Source of the DNA: Seriola aureovittata
Lineage: Eukaryota; Chordata; Actinopteri; Carangiformes; Carangidae
DNA: 64,000 nucleotides
Direction of reading: 5' to 3'
NCBI RefSeq assembly: GCF_021018895.1
Contig: NC_079369.1
Span: forward strand, 8,687,694-8,751,693
Under the pieces are notes generated by a model. It saw nothing but the letters and a program-made list of their open reading frames with translations. It searched no databases and had not been told where the DNA came from. Positions 13,090 through 33,473 of the stretch are shown here, in pieces (positions within the stretch are counted from its first letter, which is position 1; every line of letters begins with the position of its first letter). The position numbers and the translations under genes were made by a program.

Positions 13090-14560
13090 AAAAAAACAAT
13101 TTCACAAATTTTTCCTTATGTACGGACGATATTTTGATATTACAAAAACTTCCTCAAGATCACTCTCACATCTCTCTCAAATCTGAAATCTTTGAGGTTT
13201 TCGGTAATATCTCTGGATACACAATTAACTGTCTTCTTTTCTTCTTTTAGTATTCCTTTTGTTCAAGATTTTAAATACTTAATCCTTGAAGTCTAGACTT
13301 TCAGTCATTAAGATGAATGTATTACCTTATATCAATTTTATCAGATCAATGACACCTCTAGCCCCACCAAATTACATTCTGTTATCAGCATGGAACAAGA
13401 AAAAACCCAGAATCAAAGCTTCTACCTTGCAACATCATAAAGTATCAGGAGGTGTCAACCTGCTTAATTGTGAATAGCACTCATGGTGTTTTGCTCTGTG
13501 TCCACTTACTGGCTGGTTGAATCCAGAGACTTGTATGTCATGGCGCCCCATTGGAGAACAATTAATATATCCACATAATCTACCAAATTTGATATATTCC
13601 AACATTCCCCACAAGATAGTGAAACAGAATTTTGGGTCGGGTATTACATACTGTATCTTTCGTCAATTTCCAATTTTCCATAATTACTCTCATTTGATAG
13701 ATGGGAAGCCAATTTGCTTTCGACTGTGGGGTGACATTGGTGTTCCTACTCTCCAAGACATTGTAGGGCAACAAGGTCTCTGTGAATTCCAAGATTTACA
13801 AAAGTCCTTAAAACACTTCTATTCTCTTATCTACTGCTGTGTGCAGCAATGTGTGCTAAAGGTGTCCCATGGAAGGCAAATTCACCCCCTTCATTTGTGG
13901 TATTGTCTCTAACCTCTGTAAATGCATAACTGAGACCTCATATGAACCTTTGCTACTTAACAGACGCACGAAGACAGATGTTAACACTTCCTCAGATCTA
14001 GATTGGCCCACAATACAATCAAATATATCCCTGCCATCCTGAAATCCAAACTATCAAATACACACTATCAATTTGTTACCTCAAACCTTGAAGATTACAA
14101 CAAATGAAACTCGAAGCTAATCCATATTGCGACTTTTGCCCAGACAATACCATTGCCACTTTTCTTCATATGATTTTGTAGTGCCTGGAGGATTTTGGGA
14201 GAATGTCTATTATGTCTAAAATTATTGGGAAAGCTATCCCTCCCTCCCTCACTCACAGTGTCTGCCATTTCTTAATAACACCTCCTCTATGGAGCTATGG
14301 AACTACAAATGATAGGCATCTCATGTTAAATACTTTATATATACTCTATATATGCTTATTCCTGTGGATATCATCATGGATCGTGGAGCATAATTTTCTA
14401 ATTCTATTTGGGTCTGAATGATGTTGGTGTGTTAGTGGAATACTGTTTTATTTCATGTCTTATAATGGGATTCCTGGATGGGGTTGGGAAATGAGTAGGT
14501 TGTAATGGTAGTCTGCTAATGTTTGTTTGTCTGTTTTTGTGTTTTTATTGAAGCACACTG
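13090..14560 (+). mobile_element. L1-type LINE ORF2 C-terminal remnant
   Basis: Degenerate plus-strand frames give an ordered series typical of the end of L1-type ORF2. NISGYTIN lies near 13205-13230, then RLSVIKMNVLPYINFI (13290-13340). WNKKKPRIKASTLQHHKVSG then GVNLLN spans 13390-13470. ICFRLWGDIGVPTLQDI (13700-13765) and a final segment with MSKIIGKAIP (14200-14240) follow. Frameshifts and stops separate the pieces. A run of about 20 A at 13076-13097 sits just upstream and may belong to a neighbouring retroelement. Its orientation is opposite to the LINE fragment immediately to the left. Confidence 0.8.
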
Positions 14561-16061
14561 CCTTGGTTCAGCCATTGGAGCTTTCAATCTCATAATCTTC
14601 CTCAGCAGATGGAGCTGCTCTGTGGTTTAAATTTCCATTTTTCTGAGCACTTCTTGGCTTAAAAGCTGCAGTTAAAATTTCACTCTGGACCTCAGAAATA
14701 TAATTTTGTTTCCAATTCACACATATATTTCAGATAAATGTAGTACACAGCCTCTGTGACCTCATCTGCACAGCAAAAGACACCTTCTTACACAAAAGCT
14801 GAGAAGACTCTTCAGCCAAACAAATTTGCACAGTACGTTAACCTGTTGGATCAAAAATCCAGACGAGTGAACATTTAGACACATCAGCCACAGAGCTTGC
14901 TGACAGGGAATTTATTCTGTGAGTGAGAAAAGTCAGACAGAAAAAACGAGAGATATAGTCCCTAGCTGCCCTCTCCATTTGAGATTCAAGATTACTGTCC
15001 GATGAAAGCCACCTATCTCTCAAAGGAAAGCTTCTTGGTGTGACTGAAGGCTGGGCAGTGGCTAAACACATGCTCAAGAAAACAACCTCGGGAATTTGTT
15101 CCAAGGAAACTTTTAATTTGTTTGTCAAAGAGGATTGGTACACATGGTTTAAAACACATCTGATAGATAATTAAACGCTGTTCATGAGAAGAAAACATTT
15201 ATTAGACGGACCAAAACAGGCTAAAATGAATCAATATTGTGAAGATATAGATTAATGGAACGTGAGGCATGGCCACATTAACACTGGGGAGAGTGGCTGT
15301 GTGAATAATGACTGTCCTCTGTAGTTAAAAGGCATTGGCATTATTGTTCAATCAGCTTAAGTGTTTTAAGTGGGAGGTTTGGGTGGATGAATTCCTATAG
15401 GGTATAGAGTTGTCTGACTTTGACACCACAGACCAGAGTCGACATCCCATCTCCACAGACCAAAGGTCAGTGTTGGTTTCTTTCAACCATGGAGATAATC
15501 TTTCCCTAACCTTGATCAAGTCATTTAGTCTTTTATCCATTGTTGAAATCTTTGTGATGGGGTGGTTACATGATGGTGTGCCTTTGCCAGTTTTAGACTT
15601 AAGTGCCAAATATCCTAATTTTTCATTGTATGAGGACTTGTAGATTATGAGCTCAGCTACACCTGGACCAATCAGCATCCGGTATTGCAGCAGAACTTTT
15701 TTTCATGGCCAATCAAACTCCAACAAGTGTTGAGTCAAGTTACAAGTAAGTTTTTACAAATTACATTTCCTTTTTAAGTTAGACAAAGTTTGACTATGGA
15801 AGTTTGACTATTTATTCCCTAGATTGGCAAGAGAAACCTTGGTGGGGAAAGTGAAAGAACAGTGTTTTCCCCTCCCAGATCAGACAGTGCCTGTACTGCG
15901 AATGTGAGTGTTTTTGGAACAGAGTGCACTGCTCATGGTAAAACATCCCTGGCTAAAAATATAAGAGAGGTTTTTAGAAATAAGGATGTTGTTGGGTACA
16001 GTTACATGTACATTGAATTCAGTTCTTGCACTCACCACAGTCACAGCCACATGAAGAGAGG
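14561..16061. other. Intergenic, no gene seen
   Basis: Several open frames of 60-108 codons exist (for example minus 15352-15678). None has a recognisable domain, splice structure or low-entropy signal. Nothing could be supported. Confidence 0.4.
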
Positions 16062-16561
16062 TAGGGCTGCTCGATTATGGAAAAAATCATAATCACGATT
16101 ATTTTGGTCAATATTGAAATCACGATTATGTAACATGATTATTTCACATGACTTTGGGAACGTGTTGCATTTATTAAAAACACACCTTTTTTTGCAATCT
16201 AAATTCGTGCTGTTCCCTTGTGTTGCAGCCACTACCATGTTGCAAATCGTGCACGTAGCATGTTTCTGCTCGTTGTAGGATTCCTCAAAGCCAAACTGTT
16301 CCCAGACAACGGAGTTGGTTTTGCCTTTTTTGCTCACCAAACGCTGCTGTAGCTGCCCTCCTTCTGCCATCTTTACTCGCGCTGAGTTGCCTCCCTCTGG
16401 CTGAGAGAGTTTGTGGCTTAGGGAGGGGCGGATGTGCGCGTGTCTTTCAGAGCGCAACACAAAATAAGAGTGTTCTTGCAAAACAGAACATGCAATATAA
16501 TTGTACTATTTTGGTGATCGTTGGGAGCCGAAATCAAAATTCAATTAATTGCACAGCCCTA
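16062..16561 (-). mobile_element. Short hAT-superfamily transposon with target-site duplication
   Basis: This is a 500-bp element with hAT-type terminal inverted repeats. The left end begins 'tagggctgctcgatta', and the right end, reversed, begins 'tagggctgtgcaatta'. It is flanked by an 8-bp target duplication, 'aagagagg' at 16054-16061 and 'gagagagg' at 16562-16569, which differ at one base. Inside, the minus strand keeps a BED zinc-finger segment, but there is no catalytic core. It is thus a deletion derivative that could move only with transposase supplied elsewhere. Confidence 0.88.
16180..16370 (-). pseudogene. BED zinc-finger fragment of a hAT transposase
   Basis: From a Met codon at 16368-16370 the minus strand reads MAEGGQLQQRLVSKKGKTNS, followed by VVWEQFGFEESYNEQKHATC, then TICNMVVAATQGNSTNL. 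The W-x(2)-FGF segment, the C-x2-C pair (ATCTIC) and the 'GNSTNL' that normally precedes the His pair are those of BED fingers. After NL the reading continues DCKKRCVF in place of the expected HL-x-K-H. The second half of the zinc site is therefore lost, and the frame then continues into non-coding terminal sequence. In full hAT transposases this finger binds the element ends. Confidence 0.82.
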
Positions 16562-16569
16562 GAGAGAGG

Positions 16570-19500
16570 AGAGCATAGAGTGTTTTCAACAAAGTCACAT
16601 GTACACATTATCCTCTGTACATCAACAGAGCTATCAATAGTCAGTAGAACCATTTTTAGCTCAGCACTTCTAAATCGTTGTCATGGTGACAGCAGACATC
16701 TAAAGAAATGTACTTCATATTGATCATGTGCCAACAACCTGACACATTCATTCTTCTATTGAATGACATGCTCCCTGTGACCATCCAGCCCAATCCTCTC
16801 TAGTCACACTCGCAATTCAAAGTTCTGAATTATAGGTTCTCAGTGGAGGCTAATATGTATTGGAGACACCTGTAGCTTGTACAGGATTTACAATGACAGG
16901 CTGAAGCCCATTATCACAACCTGACAATATCAACACCTGTAGATATTCTATCGTACAGGATTTACAATACTGATGATTGAAACTATACTTTCCTGGACCA
17001 GCAGCAACAATATCAACATATTAGACTACAATGTATAGCTGAATGGCAAGACTATTGTTTCCCACCTCCACCAATACAGTTCTCTGAATCAGATTCTTCC
17101 ATCACTCACACACACAAACAACAGAGAGAGAGAGAGAGACATTCATACTGCTCTACTTAGGAAGACCTATAACAAATAATGTATGTATCCTGTATCATAC
17201 AGGATTTCCACTATATCAACCATCCTGGTATAAAGAGGCAACGATAAAATAGGTTTCCCAAAACCAACCAATTTCAACTACCTCTCAACACCTTGGCGAC
17301 AAAAATACCTTAAATTAGGACAGTCTATAATGTGTGAATAGTATGAGCAAAAGCCTACCTCATGTGATGGTCTTCTTTCTGGTCTTTCTCCTTGAAAACT
17401 CTTCCACTGCACCATTAAAAGTCCAGGTTATCTGTCGAGTTCTGACTCTGTTTCTAGTGTTGATAAAGAGTTCAAGCTTGTTGCCTCATCCTTTCTCTCA
17501 GATCATGTTTAATTCTCGCAATGTGGGGAAACAGGTAGAAAGTAATAAATTGTGGGGCTTCTAAACTGGTAACCTACTCAACCTACTCAGGTGGAGATGA
17601 GGGTGGGGCAGTTGAACAGGTGTGTGTCGCAGGGCTGTGGCTCTCTGCTTCTGTTTCATGCTGCTGCCTCACTGTCCTCTTCTTCTACGATCGCCCTCTC
17701 CAGGCTCTTTGCTAATGCTAGCAAGCCGAGTAAAAAGTCCAGATAGATGGTATGTTTGTCCGAATTTCAGTTACTCTGAATCCTTTTCTTTTTCGGCTTT
17801 TCTTTGTGGCGCCACCGCTCCGATGTTTGTTTTCCATGTTTTAGAAGCGTCTTTCGCAAGGGGCCGGCTTTGCCGCTAAATTCCCACGGTCACTTCCTGA
17901 CCTCTGACCTCACTCGTCATCATCATGACACAGGCAGCCAGCAAATCTATCATAATATTTTAAAGTAACTCTGAATTAATTGGGTCATTTTTCAAAATGC
18001 ACACACTCAGTTAGTTAATGTAATTTGATTAAATAAATAAGTAAATAAATAAATAAACCAGGATAAGGCCACAGCTGGTGGGGGTTTGGAGGCCCCCTAG
18101 AGGTCGGAGGCCTCGGATAATCCGTACCTGTCTCCAGCAGTAGCCTACTCTGCTGTTTAACTACTGTTAATTTACTGCTGACCCACATTACACTTTTAGT
18201 CAGTTCAGTTCTACACAGCAATTAATTTACTGTTAAACTACTGTTAATCTACTGTGCAGGTTTCCTTTTCTGCTTTCTTTTTTTTGCACTTTTGTCCATA
18301 CTGTGTCATCACTTTTTTACTTTTTGCACATTTACATTTGTACATTTTTCTGTTCACTTACTTTTTGTTTATTATTAATACTATTTTATTGTAGTTTTTA
18401 CTTTTTTTAAGTTATCTCCTTTCTCTTTCCTAACTGAGTGTTTAGAAACTGTAACAAAGAATTTCTTTGTGAGTTTATTAAAGTTTTTCTTGATTCTTTT
18501 AGACCACACACATTTCTGTAGCCCATTTCACAAAGTACTGCAACCCTGGCTATGAATATGGAGTATTGACTAAAATTATCTGTTGATATAGAATAGAAAT
18601 CTATTCATCCATCCATTATCCGTACCAACTTACACTGTGCGACTGGCAAAACTATGAATCCATATTGGGATGACTTGGATGGTGTTGTTTGCCCAGTGTT
18701 TTAGATTACATGCTTGAGGGAGCAGCACCTGAAGGACACTGAAATTACAAGTGTCCTTTTGCTGACTTCAAGATACTTTTTAAAAGGCACTCCAATCTCT
18801 TGGCTGTAGCTAATAATTTGAGGTTCATATTCTCTCTTTTCTTAATGTGTCATATTTCCATACTTCTCTTGATGTATGGGCAGCAGTGCTGACAAACACA
18901 CATCGTCTCAGCATTTCACACAAGTAATTATTGAACTGTGTGAATGACAGACTTTGTTAATAAGATTTGGGAAACAGTCTTGGTGATTTTACAATTGTGA
19001 TCCTGGATGATCTGTGATTCAGCATCAATTTAAGGATTGTACAGAGCTGTATTTGTGACATGCCCTGTGTACTCACACACATATAAAGCACATAATACTT
19101 CCATGCACACAATACCTCTATGTTAGCATTTGTTTGGTACATACTTACAGTATACGTGCATCTCCTATACATTTGTTGTTGGTGCTATGTGGTAGTCTTG
19201 AGATATGCTGATAGCTCAACTCACATTCCTTGTATTTGATGACGTACTTGGGCAATAAAGCTGAATCTGATATTACCATGAATGATAAGTTTCCAACATC
19301 CATATTTTGATACAATTTTTATAAAAGAATCTCTTCTGTCAGAAGGAGTCACACATGACTTATGTAACTGTGGCTAGCACTCCTGTCATTTGATGACAAA
19401 AGTGTGTGTTTATTTGCTTCATCTATTATTCATAGCGTACACTTACTGTTTGCTATAATGATACCTTGGAGCAGCTCCAGGGGATAGGGTGTTTGTGATC

Positions 19501-22500
19501 TCTTTCTAAGCTACATTTGTATTTGAGATCAAGCAAATGCATTTTGAATGTATTTGGGGCTCTACATCACATCAATGTTGTGATGTGACACTGAAATATG
19601 ACAGTGATTTTGTCTTTTTTATGTGTTTCTTCAAACAATAAGTATTATCACAGGTGATTTTTGACTGTAAAGTAATTAAATATATAATTTCCTCTTAGCA
19701 CCACTGATATATGCGTGTGATTGTCAGGCTCTCATATGAAAGGTAAATGAGGGCAAGGATCAAGGCAAGAGAGTGAAAAATACAGGGGGAGACTGGATAA
19801 ATGGCAGACAGTGAAGACTTTCAGACTTGCATTTTTTTGAGGATCAGACTGAGGCAAATACGTGGATACGGTATGTCAGACTACTGTCTCTTTCTGTCAC
19901 ACAAAGTACCAGGAGAACATGGACTGTTTTTAGAGTAAGCAAAACAACTTTGAATTATAACAAGACACATAGCTCAAACCCCTTTAAAAGTTTGGTGTCA
20001 TATCAATCTACGGTCAATTACTCAGGCTTAGCTGTCTGCCATTTGTCCCTGTCAATCGTTTTGTGTGAGTGTTTTCAGATATGACAGGACGCTGAGAGCC
20101 ACAGCACACAGCTTGACAAGCACTTCAGGTGTGATTGTGTTAAATGAGAAAATTTTACACAGTTTACTTCCCATTCAAACAAGTAATTAACACTTTCAAA
20201 TGTGTTAAATTTACCTTGTCTGTACTTACTTAATTACTTACTTTTGTGTGTGTGTGCATGTGCATCTGTGTCCATGTTACGCCTAATTGTTTTCTAATTC
20301 TGTTCCTGACACAGGCATCTCTACCCCCAGTTTCCGCCAAGCGCTTGAATCATGGAATAATTTCATGCTTTTTAAAAGGCGCTTTTGTGACATTAGCATG
20401 CCCATATAATTCGTCACTGATGGTCAGTCCATCATGTGTATCTTCAGCTACACCATTTTCTATTATCAACTATTGGTAGAGAAAATATATTTCGGAATAG
20501 AGTGGAGGATGGAGATGAATGCAATGCAATGTATGCCTTTAAACATACACATAATAACATTCAGCATTCACCACTTTACCTTCCTTGAAAACGACTACAG
20601 TTTTAAAACCAGGGTTACATTTGAGGGACCTGAAGCTGTTCTAGTTCTAGATCTGGGTGAATGGTCTCTCATTGTGACAGAGAATTTCAACAAACCCCCA
20701 AAAAAGAAAAATACAGTTATATTTTTTGAGCAATGAGCTTAAGAGTAATTTGATATTGAACCGTAGGCAGCGTTCTAGTCAAGGACCTTCCTCATGCATG
20801 CATCTTGCAATATTATGCCATTATCATTCAGTATTTTCTATGGTAATGAAAACTCCCCTATTTAAACCTGACTGATGGTGAAAATAAGAGATCCCATTGT
20901 ATAGTTGTCATGCTTTGCAACCTCCAATCATTTAGTGAATCAAGTACTCAAACAGCACATAAAAATGTTTCTCCACTATAGCTTTTATTTGGTAATATCA
21001 TTGGACTTATCTCCTCCTGAATGTATTATTTAGATTATTATTGGCTGTATCATTTAATAAAGGAAAATTAAACTGCATATTTTCTTGTGGCTAAAAATTC
21101 TGTCTTATGATCTGAAGACTAGTCATCCTTCACATTCCCTTTGTTCATTGCCACTGAGAGTTTAAACAGCCATCAATGATTTCCCTCTCCACCAAACTGT
21201 TAGCTCTCACACAGCTTATTTTTGTTTCTCCCTCATCTTTGTTGTGTCTCTGCATATGCAGGCTACTTAAAGCCACACAAATGAAAAAAAAAACCTTGGT
21301 TACAGCAAAAATACAGAGGGTCCAGTCAAATCACCAGAAGAAGAAAACTGTACAAAATATAAAAATTAGTTGGATCAGTCCAATCAGAAACAAGTTGGTG
21401 CATTAATTCCAATGTAATCACAGAAAGACACCAAGGTCTATCATTCACATCTAGAGAGCATGAAGACATTCATTCCTGACAACATTAATCTTGTCTTATA
21501 GCCTGTACATCATATTATAGTCTTCATACCATAATACAATCACTGCTCATTTCAGTTTGGGGTGAAATTATCATGTTAACATGTACACTGTTGAGCATTA
21601 CTTGTTATTTATGGGACTGGTGTGCTGAAAGTTGCAGTGTCTGGATGTGAAGCTGGGGCACCATCTGCTGGAAAAGATAATCAAGCAACATTTGCATGAA
21701 CAATCTGGCCAGTGGAATGAAGAACTGTCCCAACAGAACAGGACCAAGAATTGTTTTATTTGTTTCTTTGTTTTTAAACACTATAGGCTGATGATTGTTT
21801 GTTTGTTAAATAATCAACATCCAACTAAATTTTTGCCCATTCCTTAGGAATTGTTTTATGGTGATAATAATGAGAGATTTCACTAATGCTCATTGGGTAT
21901 TTTTTTTATTTTTGTTAGCCCTATTGCTCAGAGAAGTCAAATTACAGGGATTAACTACAGAGCAGGTGTGTTAAATGATCAAAAAAGAAGACTGCTTGAT
22001 AGCATGTAATATTGTCATATTTGATTCACTGTATTGTACTAGAACTATTATGATTAAACCATGAATAAAGCAGAAAACAAATCAGATTTTCTGATTCATC
22101 TTTAAATGTTGCCATCAAATGGCAGCTTTCTGGCTTGAAATAATTTGAAGACTATTACTGTTCAAAACAAGACATGAAATACCAATTTTACACACATTAA
22201 TGACACCACTAAGATTTCATTGTCTGCAAATCATGGTGAAAACAGATCTTATTTATCATAATTATCTACATTTTAAACTGGAGTGGGGGACTTAATTGGT
22301 CTGATAAATTCATTTGTGAAAAAATATTTGATACTTATATCTTTTGTATTAATTTAAGGGCTTTTATACTGTTTGATGATGCTATTAGTTTCCCGGGAAA
22401 TAGGTGAAGTTACAGCCACCTAGTGGAGAGAAGGGGGTGAAAAAGCTAAGTCTTCAAATCTGGAGACACAACACTCAGGGCAGGTATAGAAGGGCAAGGG

Positions 22501-22740
22501 AGTTTATCTATGTGGGAAAAAAGAGTTTGGTATTATTTTTATGGTTTACATTCAGTAAAAAGGCAACAGTTTAGCATGATTTTACACTGTGTTATGTTGT
22601 TTTTTTTAATAAGAATCAAGATGGGATATTTATTTTCCTCACTTTCTTTCAGCTAATGACAGTTTATTTACAGAATTAATTAATAATTAGTAATTGATGA
22701 ACAGAATTAATTATTCATTGACGCTCCTGTGATTCCTGTT
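16570..22740. other. Long intergenic stretch, no gene recognised
   Basis: Nothing here assembles into a plausible gene. Minor items are mixed CA/GA simple sequence at about 17107-17139, a run of TAAA units near 18035-18057, a T-rich tract at 18260-18420, and 'tccatccattatc' at about 18604-18620 (a common fish repeat word). Open frames of 60-100 codons are scattered and lack domains. A distant enhancer of eef2 cannot be excluded or supported by eye. Confidence 0.45.
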
Positions 22741-22790
22741 ACTCAACTAGCAAAGTTTCGTCCCTGGGCGGCTGTGGTAGCGGCAGCAGC

Positions 22791-23043
22791 CCAATCAAGT
22801 GCAACAGCGACCCAGAGACAGTGGAGAAACCGTAGAAGATCTTGCAGCGAGCGCATGAGCAAGCCACCACAGTCCTCAACGTAACGTCCGTACGTGATTA
22901 CGAACATGGCTGACGCACGCGGTATAAATCCCTGTTTTCTGACGTCAGCGGCCTCTTCCCTGCCTATGCCCTCGTGAGGTGGGCAGTGTAAAAAATTTCC
23001 TGTCTCTTTTCTCCACCAAGCGAATCCAAAACCATCCGTCAAA
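22791..23043 (+). promoter_or_regulatory. eef2: eef2 core promoter and 5' UTR with TOP-like start
   Basis: Elements in order are a CCAAT box at 22791-22795, a YY1-like AACATGGC at about 22902-22909, a TATAAAT box at 22923-22929 and a perfect CRE (TGACGTCA) at 22940-22947. About 25-30 nt after TATA comes a pyrimidine stretch, CCTCTTCCCT, at 22952-22961. Transcription starting at a C in that stretch would give a 5' terminal oligopyrimidine (TOP) mRNA, as is known for mammalian EEF2. Such mRNAs are translationally controlled by mTORC1. The exact start base is an inference. The remaining 5' UTR runs to 23043. Confidence 0.75.
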
Positions 23044-30190
<7,147 letters not shown>

Positions 30191-30315
30191 AAGCCTGAAC
30201 CCATCTGGCTCATGCCTCATTCCTCGTTTCCCATCAAATTTAAGTCTACATCATGGGACCGGACTGTACAGAACATAGGGAGCACTAATGTTTGCCAAAA
30301 GCATTGACAATAATG

Positions 30316-30360
30316 AATAAACATCTACAAAAATTGTAAACGATAATAAAAGAAAATAAA
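30316..30360 (+). terminator. eef2 polyadenylation signals
   Basis: Three AATAAA hexamers lie 126-170 nt after the eef2 stop codon, at 30316-30321, 30345-30350 and 30355-30360. A T/GT-rich stretch follows at 30375-30415 and fits a downstream element. Cleavage is expected around 30370-30385. Which signal is used is not known. Confidence 0.85.
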
Positions 30361-31999
30361 AACTTTTATGGTTCAGGCTGTTTTTTTTGTTTTTTCTGTT
30401 TGTTTTGGGGGGTGGTGATCATGTGGATGCTGTTAAGTTATTTAAAGGGCTGTGGTGCTGTTATATTTCTTTCATATTGTAAAATGATTTTCAGGTCGAA
30501 TTTCAGTTTTTAATGGCAGTCAGACCATTTTCAATTTATGTTGCCGATTTTATAAAAAAAAAAAAAAAAAAATTCTCCAACAGTGCAACCTTCTTGTCTT
30601 GCTATCCTCATTTCTTACCTTAGACATGTTTATGGTCTACTGTAATGTCTGGGGGGTGCTGTGATGTGCTGAATACTGAAGATTTGATGTGAAGTCGGTT
30701 GCACAAAGTTGCATCACATTTCTGTGATGCATTTTTATGTCCATTTTGGCTAAGACACAAACTTAAATTTTAAAGGTGAGTGGAAAACAGTGGAAACCTG
30801 GTTCTTGAAAGAAATACAGCTGTACTACTGAAGTGAGTGGGATTGTGTTCAGATTACAGCCAGATCAGAACATTCGAACAAGTTTAATACCATGCCCACA
30901 AAGAATGCCTGACATGACAGGATATGTGCCTAATTTGCAGATAATATTGATGGAGCTGCCTCATTTGTAATTATCGCTTCAAGTTGGTAGCTAAATTTAT
31001 ATCTGAAGGTCTAAAACATTTCCATGAAACCTTATTGCAGTTGTAACCCAAAAGTTATTACCCAAAAATGGGAATTAAAATGTTGATTGCTGATGTAGCA
31101 ATTACGTGCATCTATATCAACAATAAAACCAGGCCCGAGACCCATTTTCAAAGTGATCGTTGATGTCATGGTTTTTGTCAAGAGTACTCGCATCAACAAA
31201 GATTTTTTTTTTTTCTTTTTGTAATTTTATTAATATATATATATTTATTTTAATTAGGAGGGTAAGTTTACACTTTTAAGTTATAAACCATCATTTTACC
31301 CTTTTGGAATGGTGAAGGTTTCAATTAGGTTAATGTGCAATGGTTTAGTAATTCAAATTTCTGGCACCACAACTGAAAGAACAGATACCCATGTTGGTAT
31401 ATTTGCTCTGGTCTAATTAGGTGACTTCCCCCAACTCTACAGAGATGACCTTTATGATACTGCAGGGCTCAGTTATTAAGATGTTATTTACACACTATGT
31501 TGTAGCAGTAAGACTATCCTTCAGAGGCAGCCAACAAGCTGTTGAAGTTGCTGCTTTCCAACATGTGTCTTTGGGTTCAAGCCCAACTCAACCGTGACTA
31601 ATTTGTTCTGTCAGAACTTAAGTTTGTGATAAATTCTGTTTAACTCCCAGACTTTGAAAACCATGAACAAATTCTTCTATCAATTGCTTTTGTAGCTAAT
31701 AACCTAATAGATTGTAAAATGGAGGAGAACTCTTTGTGTGTTTAAGCTCTCTAAGGGGTTTGATTCAAATAATATGGTAAAAGAAATAAGGCACAGCAGA
31801 CAATGTGGAGACAATGATCCACAACCATATAACTGTTTTTGGTTTCAGTAACTGCTTCTGAAAGATGTGCATGTTGCCCTCCTGTATTTGTACGCCAAAC
31901 ATCAATTTGCACCAGTCTATACAAATAAATATTAGAATTTATTTATATTTATATTTATATTAGAATTCGATTTCTTGTGTTTGTTTTGAAACCAGATGT
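30361..31999. other. eef2-hmg20b intergenic, first part
   Basis: No gene seen. It contains an A run at about 30553-30571, an AT-rich low-complexity patch at 31201-31255 and 'tatttatattt' repeats at 31930-31965. Confidence 0.5.
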
Positions 32000-32560
32000 T
32001 AGAGTGCCGACACATGCTTTCATTGACACTGGCTTAATGAATTCAAAAGGCATCTGTCGCTTCATTTTGGACTTTATTTATGAAGCTTTTTTACTTTGTT
32101 TGAAGGATGTATTGTTTGGGTTCACAAATTATACAAGCGATCTAGAAAATGAACATTTTATATGCAATCTCATCATACTACCTGCCAAGTTTTGTATCCA
32201 TAAATGTAAGGTGTTAAAAACTAAACCCTCTTTTTGTACTTTTAAGAAGGAAGCAGAGTCCTATATCAGAACATTATCTACCTCATGTAATAGTAAAGCT
32301 GTAAAAAAAAAAAACCTTCAATCTGTGCTCCAAATTTTAAATATTAATATGATTTAGTTATTTAGTTATTTAGTTAGTTATAGTATACTTTAACAAAAAA
32401 TATCTTTCTTATTATAGCATTTTCAGTTTATATTTGTTTATCTGTTTATAACCCCTGGCGCTGCGCATATTTGTTGTCTGTCTTTGTTAATTATGTTGGA
32501 CTACTTCTTTTGTGCCTTACTTTGAATATGTAATGTAATTAATAAAAAAAGCTTCCGGCA
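32000..32560 (+). mobile_element. Probable LINE 3'-end remnant
   Basis: The plus-strand open frame 31977-32357 ends with LIILPAKFCIHKCKVLKTKP, then SFCTFKKEAESYIRTLS. This resembles the extreme C-terminus of fish L1-type ORF2 proteins ('lillaKyhIHkcK...kPsf..F..el..y'). Downstream sequence ('gttgtctgtctttgttaatt', ending 'taattaataaaaaaag') looks like a LINE 3' UTR with an A tail. The call rests on remembered family patterns. Confidence 0.5.
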
Positions 32561-32749
32561 AAGACTTTCAAAATAAAACTGAGGCAGGGCACGTTAATTT
32601 ATTTTTGTTGAAACGACACCCACATCTTGCCACAATTACGGCACATTATCCATATTAGGGAAGCATGAGAACATATATGCCTTATTACAATAGTAAAGTT
32701 CAAGATTTTATGAAAACGGTTTTTAATTTTAGCTCATTAGAGACTGCCA

Positions 32750-32870
32750 GTAGTGGAAAATAACTACAAACATTTACTCAAGTACAAAATACAATTTTGA
32801 AGTACGTGTATTGTACTTAGTATTTCCCTTTAGTACTACTTTATACTTCCACTCCACTACAATAATTATC
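32750..32870 (+). repeat. Dispersed teleost repeat ('tttactcaagtac' type)
   Basis: Words such as 'aaacatttactcaagtacaa', 'gtgtattgtacttagtattt' and 'actttatacttccactccac' occur in the order found in a very common fish repeat. It has no coding capacity. Confidence 0.65.
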
Positions 32871-32988
32871 ATCCTCTAAGAATTAGTATGCAACAACTTT
32901 GAGTAATCTAGCTTTATGTGTTTTACTGGTACATGATATATACCAGTATACGCATACTAGTGAGTGGGCTGAGGGAGTATGTAGTCAG

Positions 32989-33473
32989 CCAATCATGAGT
33001 CTGCGCACCGACCAATCAGATGACAGGCAGACGGGCTTCTCTTCCTGTTTGGCCAAAGGATTCATTATCGGGTGAGTAATAAAACGTTTATCCTAAAAAG
33101 TAGAAACAATTGTATAAAACCGCCACTGTCCTGAGTCAATAAACATTATTGAACGTACTAATATGTATTTTGCTGTATTATTATTTTTCCTTTGGGGGAG
33201 GAGCAGTTTGGATTACCTTTGTGCCCGTTGTGTGTGTGTGTGTTACAACAGTGCGGCCAGTTAGCCTCACTGAACTGCTAGCAGGCAGGTTAGCATCAGA
33301 AGCGGCAACACTGTGGGGTCATTAATGCTGAAATGTACAATTGCTCATATCTTGTTTTTTTATTTTTTTTAAGTTTTTTTTACAACTTCTCACGCGCTTT
33401 TGTGCACACACACCTTCCACGACACAACCCTGACGGATAAATACGTGTTTTCATACTTTAACGGAAGGAGATC
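32989..33473 (+). promoter_or_regulatory. hmg20b: hmg20b promoter and 5' leader
   Basis: Two CCAAT boxes in the same orientation lie 23 nt apart (32989-32993 and 33012-33016). No TATA box follows them. A GTGAGT at 33072-33077 could be a donor of a non-coding first exon, in which case the ATG exon would be spliced to it. I cannot fix the acceptor. A GT microsatellite of about 14 nt lies at 33229-33242. The ATG at 33474 has A at -3 ('atcATGg'), a good initiation context. Confidence 0.6.

Noticed and set aside
15352..15678. 108-codon minus-strand open frame
   Set aside because: It has no recognisable family and a competing plus-strand open frame covers the same bases.
22743..23042. 99-codon minus-strand open frame over the eef2 promoter
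   Set aside because: It covers the TATA box, CRE and leader of eef2 on the other strand and has no family resemblance. Judged a chance frame in GC-richer DNA.
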